Source of the DNA: Sphingobacterium sp. ML3W
GTDB taxonomy: Bacteria; Bacteroidota; Bacteroidia; Sphingobacteriales; Sphingobacteriaceae
NCBI RefSeq assembly: GCF_000747525.1
Contig: NZ_CP009278.1
Location: 1,116,001 to 1,180,000, forward strand
Length of the DNA stretch: 64,000 nt
Direction: 5' to 3'
Below the pieces are notes generated by a model. It had not been told where the DNA came from and did no database searches. It worked only from the letters and a program-made list of their open reading frames with translations. Both the position numbers and the translations under genes were made by a program. Each line of letters opens with the position of its first letter. Position 1 is the stretch's first letter. This document shows positions 63,436 to 64,000 of the stretch, piece by piece.

Positions 63436-63838
63436 AGAATATATCGCTTCCAATATAATTATCTTTCGTCTACGTCGCAGATCTTATCCCTCACTTGCAT
63501 CTCCATCAGCGGACTTAGGTAATCCTATTACTGGACGCTCGCCGTTTTTTTAACGTTATCATGTTATTAGGTGAGTAAGGTAGACTAATCGTTACTGCGT
63601 TACTCGTCACTGTGTTACTTGTTTAAAGTTAGCACCTAAAGTCTGCGGATAATTTATGATATTGATAAATAACAAAGCCTTATTTATCAAATACTAGTCG
63701 AGGAGTTGGTTAGGGTTGAAGTCCCGCGCTATACTTTCCTTTTAAGAATATTTCGGTAATTGGTTTTGGATTCAATTTTTAACTCCATCTAAGTTGATGG
63801 AATTAAAAATGATGATTATTTTATATCGTGTTGTTAAG
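63436..63838. other. Intergenic region with an 11-bp inverted repeat
   Basis: No gene is seen. TTGATAAATAA and its perfect complement at 63662-63690 flank a seven-base CAAAGCC loop; a second weaker pair (ACTCCATC with GATGGAAT) lies at 63780-63801 near the end of the HIRAN gene. Neither is followed by a T-run. Confidence 0.5.
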
Positions 63839-64000
63839 CTAATTAGATACTTTAACGAATATTTTTCTGATTACGCCATTTTGTTCAATAGCTTTCACAC
63901 TTAATAATAAGTGTGGAGTTTCTTGAAAAACCCTGCAATGTATTCTTTTTATATATCCCAGTTTCGTACCATTGAATGTTACCATTACAGCTTCTTTATC
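63839..64000 (-). CDS. HIRAN-domain protein, C-terminal part
   Basis: The gene enters from beyond the window; 53 codons run from base 64000 to a TAG at 63839-63841. The translation begins DKEAVMVTFNGTKLGYIKR and ends IRKIFVKVSN. The AV-x-V...G-x-x-LGYI-x-R pattern is the core of the HIRAN domain, a small fold found in DNA-repair helicases and as a stand-alone domain in bacteria, thought to recognise DNA ends or stalled forks. Domain organisation upstream is unknown. Confidence 0.65.
   Translation of the reverse strand, partial: DKEAVMVTFNGTKLGYIKRIHCRVFQETPHLLLSVKAIEQNGVIRKIFVKVSN

Overview
The window is a stretch of chromosome from a Bacteroidota bacterium, most likely a member of the Sphingobacteriaceae close to Sphingobacterium. 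The genus is an inference. It rests on the AT-rich sequence, a SusC/SusD pair, a TamL-type Omp85 lipoprotein, many signal-peptide lipoproteins, and promoters of the Bacteroidota type (TAnnTTTG at -7, sometimes with TTG about 20 bp upstream) in front of dnaX, rlmB, alaS, pyrC and others. No tRNA, rRNA or CRISPR array was seen.

From 1 to 9.9 kb: the end of rsmE; a three-gene minus-strand cluster (ABC ATPase, FtsX-like permease with a His-rich loop, DUF3299 protein) that looks like a zinc-linked exporter; a divergent TonB-dependent receptor with a beta-helix lipoprotein; a transglutaminase-like protein; aqpZ. From 9.9 to 23.2 kb: housekeeping and envelope genes (dnaX, rlmB-like, a DEAD-box helicase with an RGG tail, an OmpA-type porin, two tandem universal stress proteins, alaS, a TlpA-like lipoprotein, an orphan PhoB-type regulator). 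TTAACA-type direct repeats at 11-bp spacing lie in front of both the regulator and the TonB receptor, which hints at a phosphate regulon.

From 23.4 to 36.9 kb: pyrC followed by an LD-carboxypeptidase and an M14 carboxypeptidase, then on the minus strand an NlpC/P60 endopeptidase, an L-Ala-D/L-Glu-type epimerase and a SusC/SusD pair. Together these suggest capture and breakdown of murein peptides. An asparaginase-family Ntn hydrolase and msrA follow. From 37 to 55.5 kb: parC, transporters, a SpoU methyltransferase, tamL, an M28 peptidase with a SprT-like gene, a DUF4139 protein carrying a SusC-plug-like signature, a Fic protein bracketed by 37-bp direct repeats, and recN.

From 55.7 to 64 kb the window becomes accessory. 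It holds an XRE regulator with a palindromic operator, a 650-bp array of three imperfect tandem repeats, a sigma factor gene, and directly behind it (14 bp) the broken remains of a TnpB/Cas12f-like gene whose RuvC-II glutamate is replaced. This pairing resembles the recently reported Bacteroidota systems in which a nuclease-dead Cas12f recruits a sigma factor for RNA-guided transcription. Here the effector has decayed while the sigma factor stays open. A lipoprotein of unknown function, a complete IS21-family element with 24-bp-spaced subterminal repeats, a small protein gene and the end of a HIRAN-domain gene complete the window.
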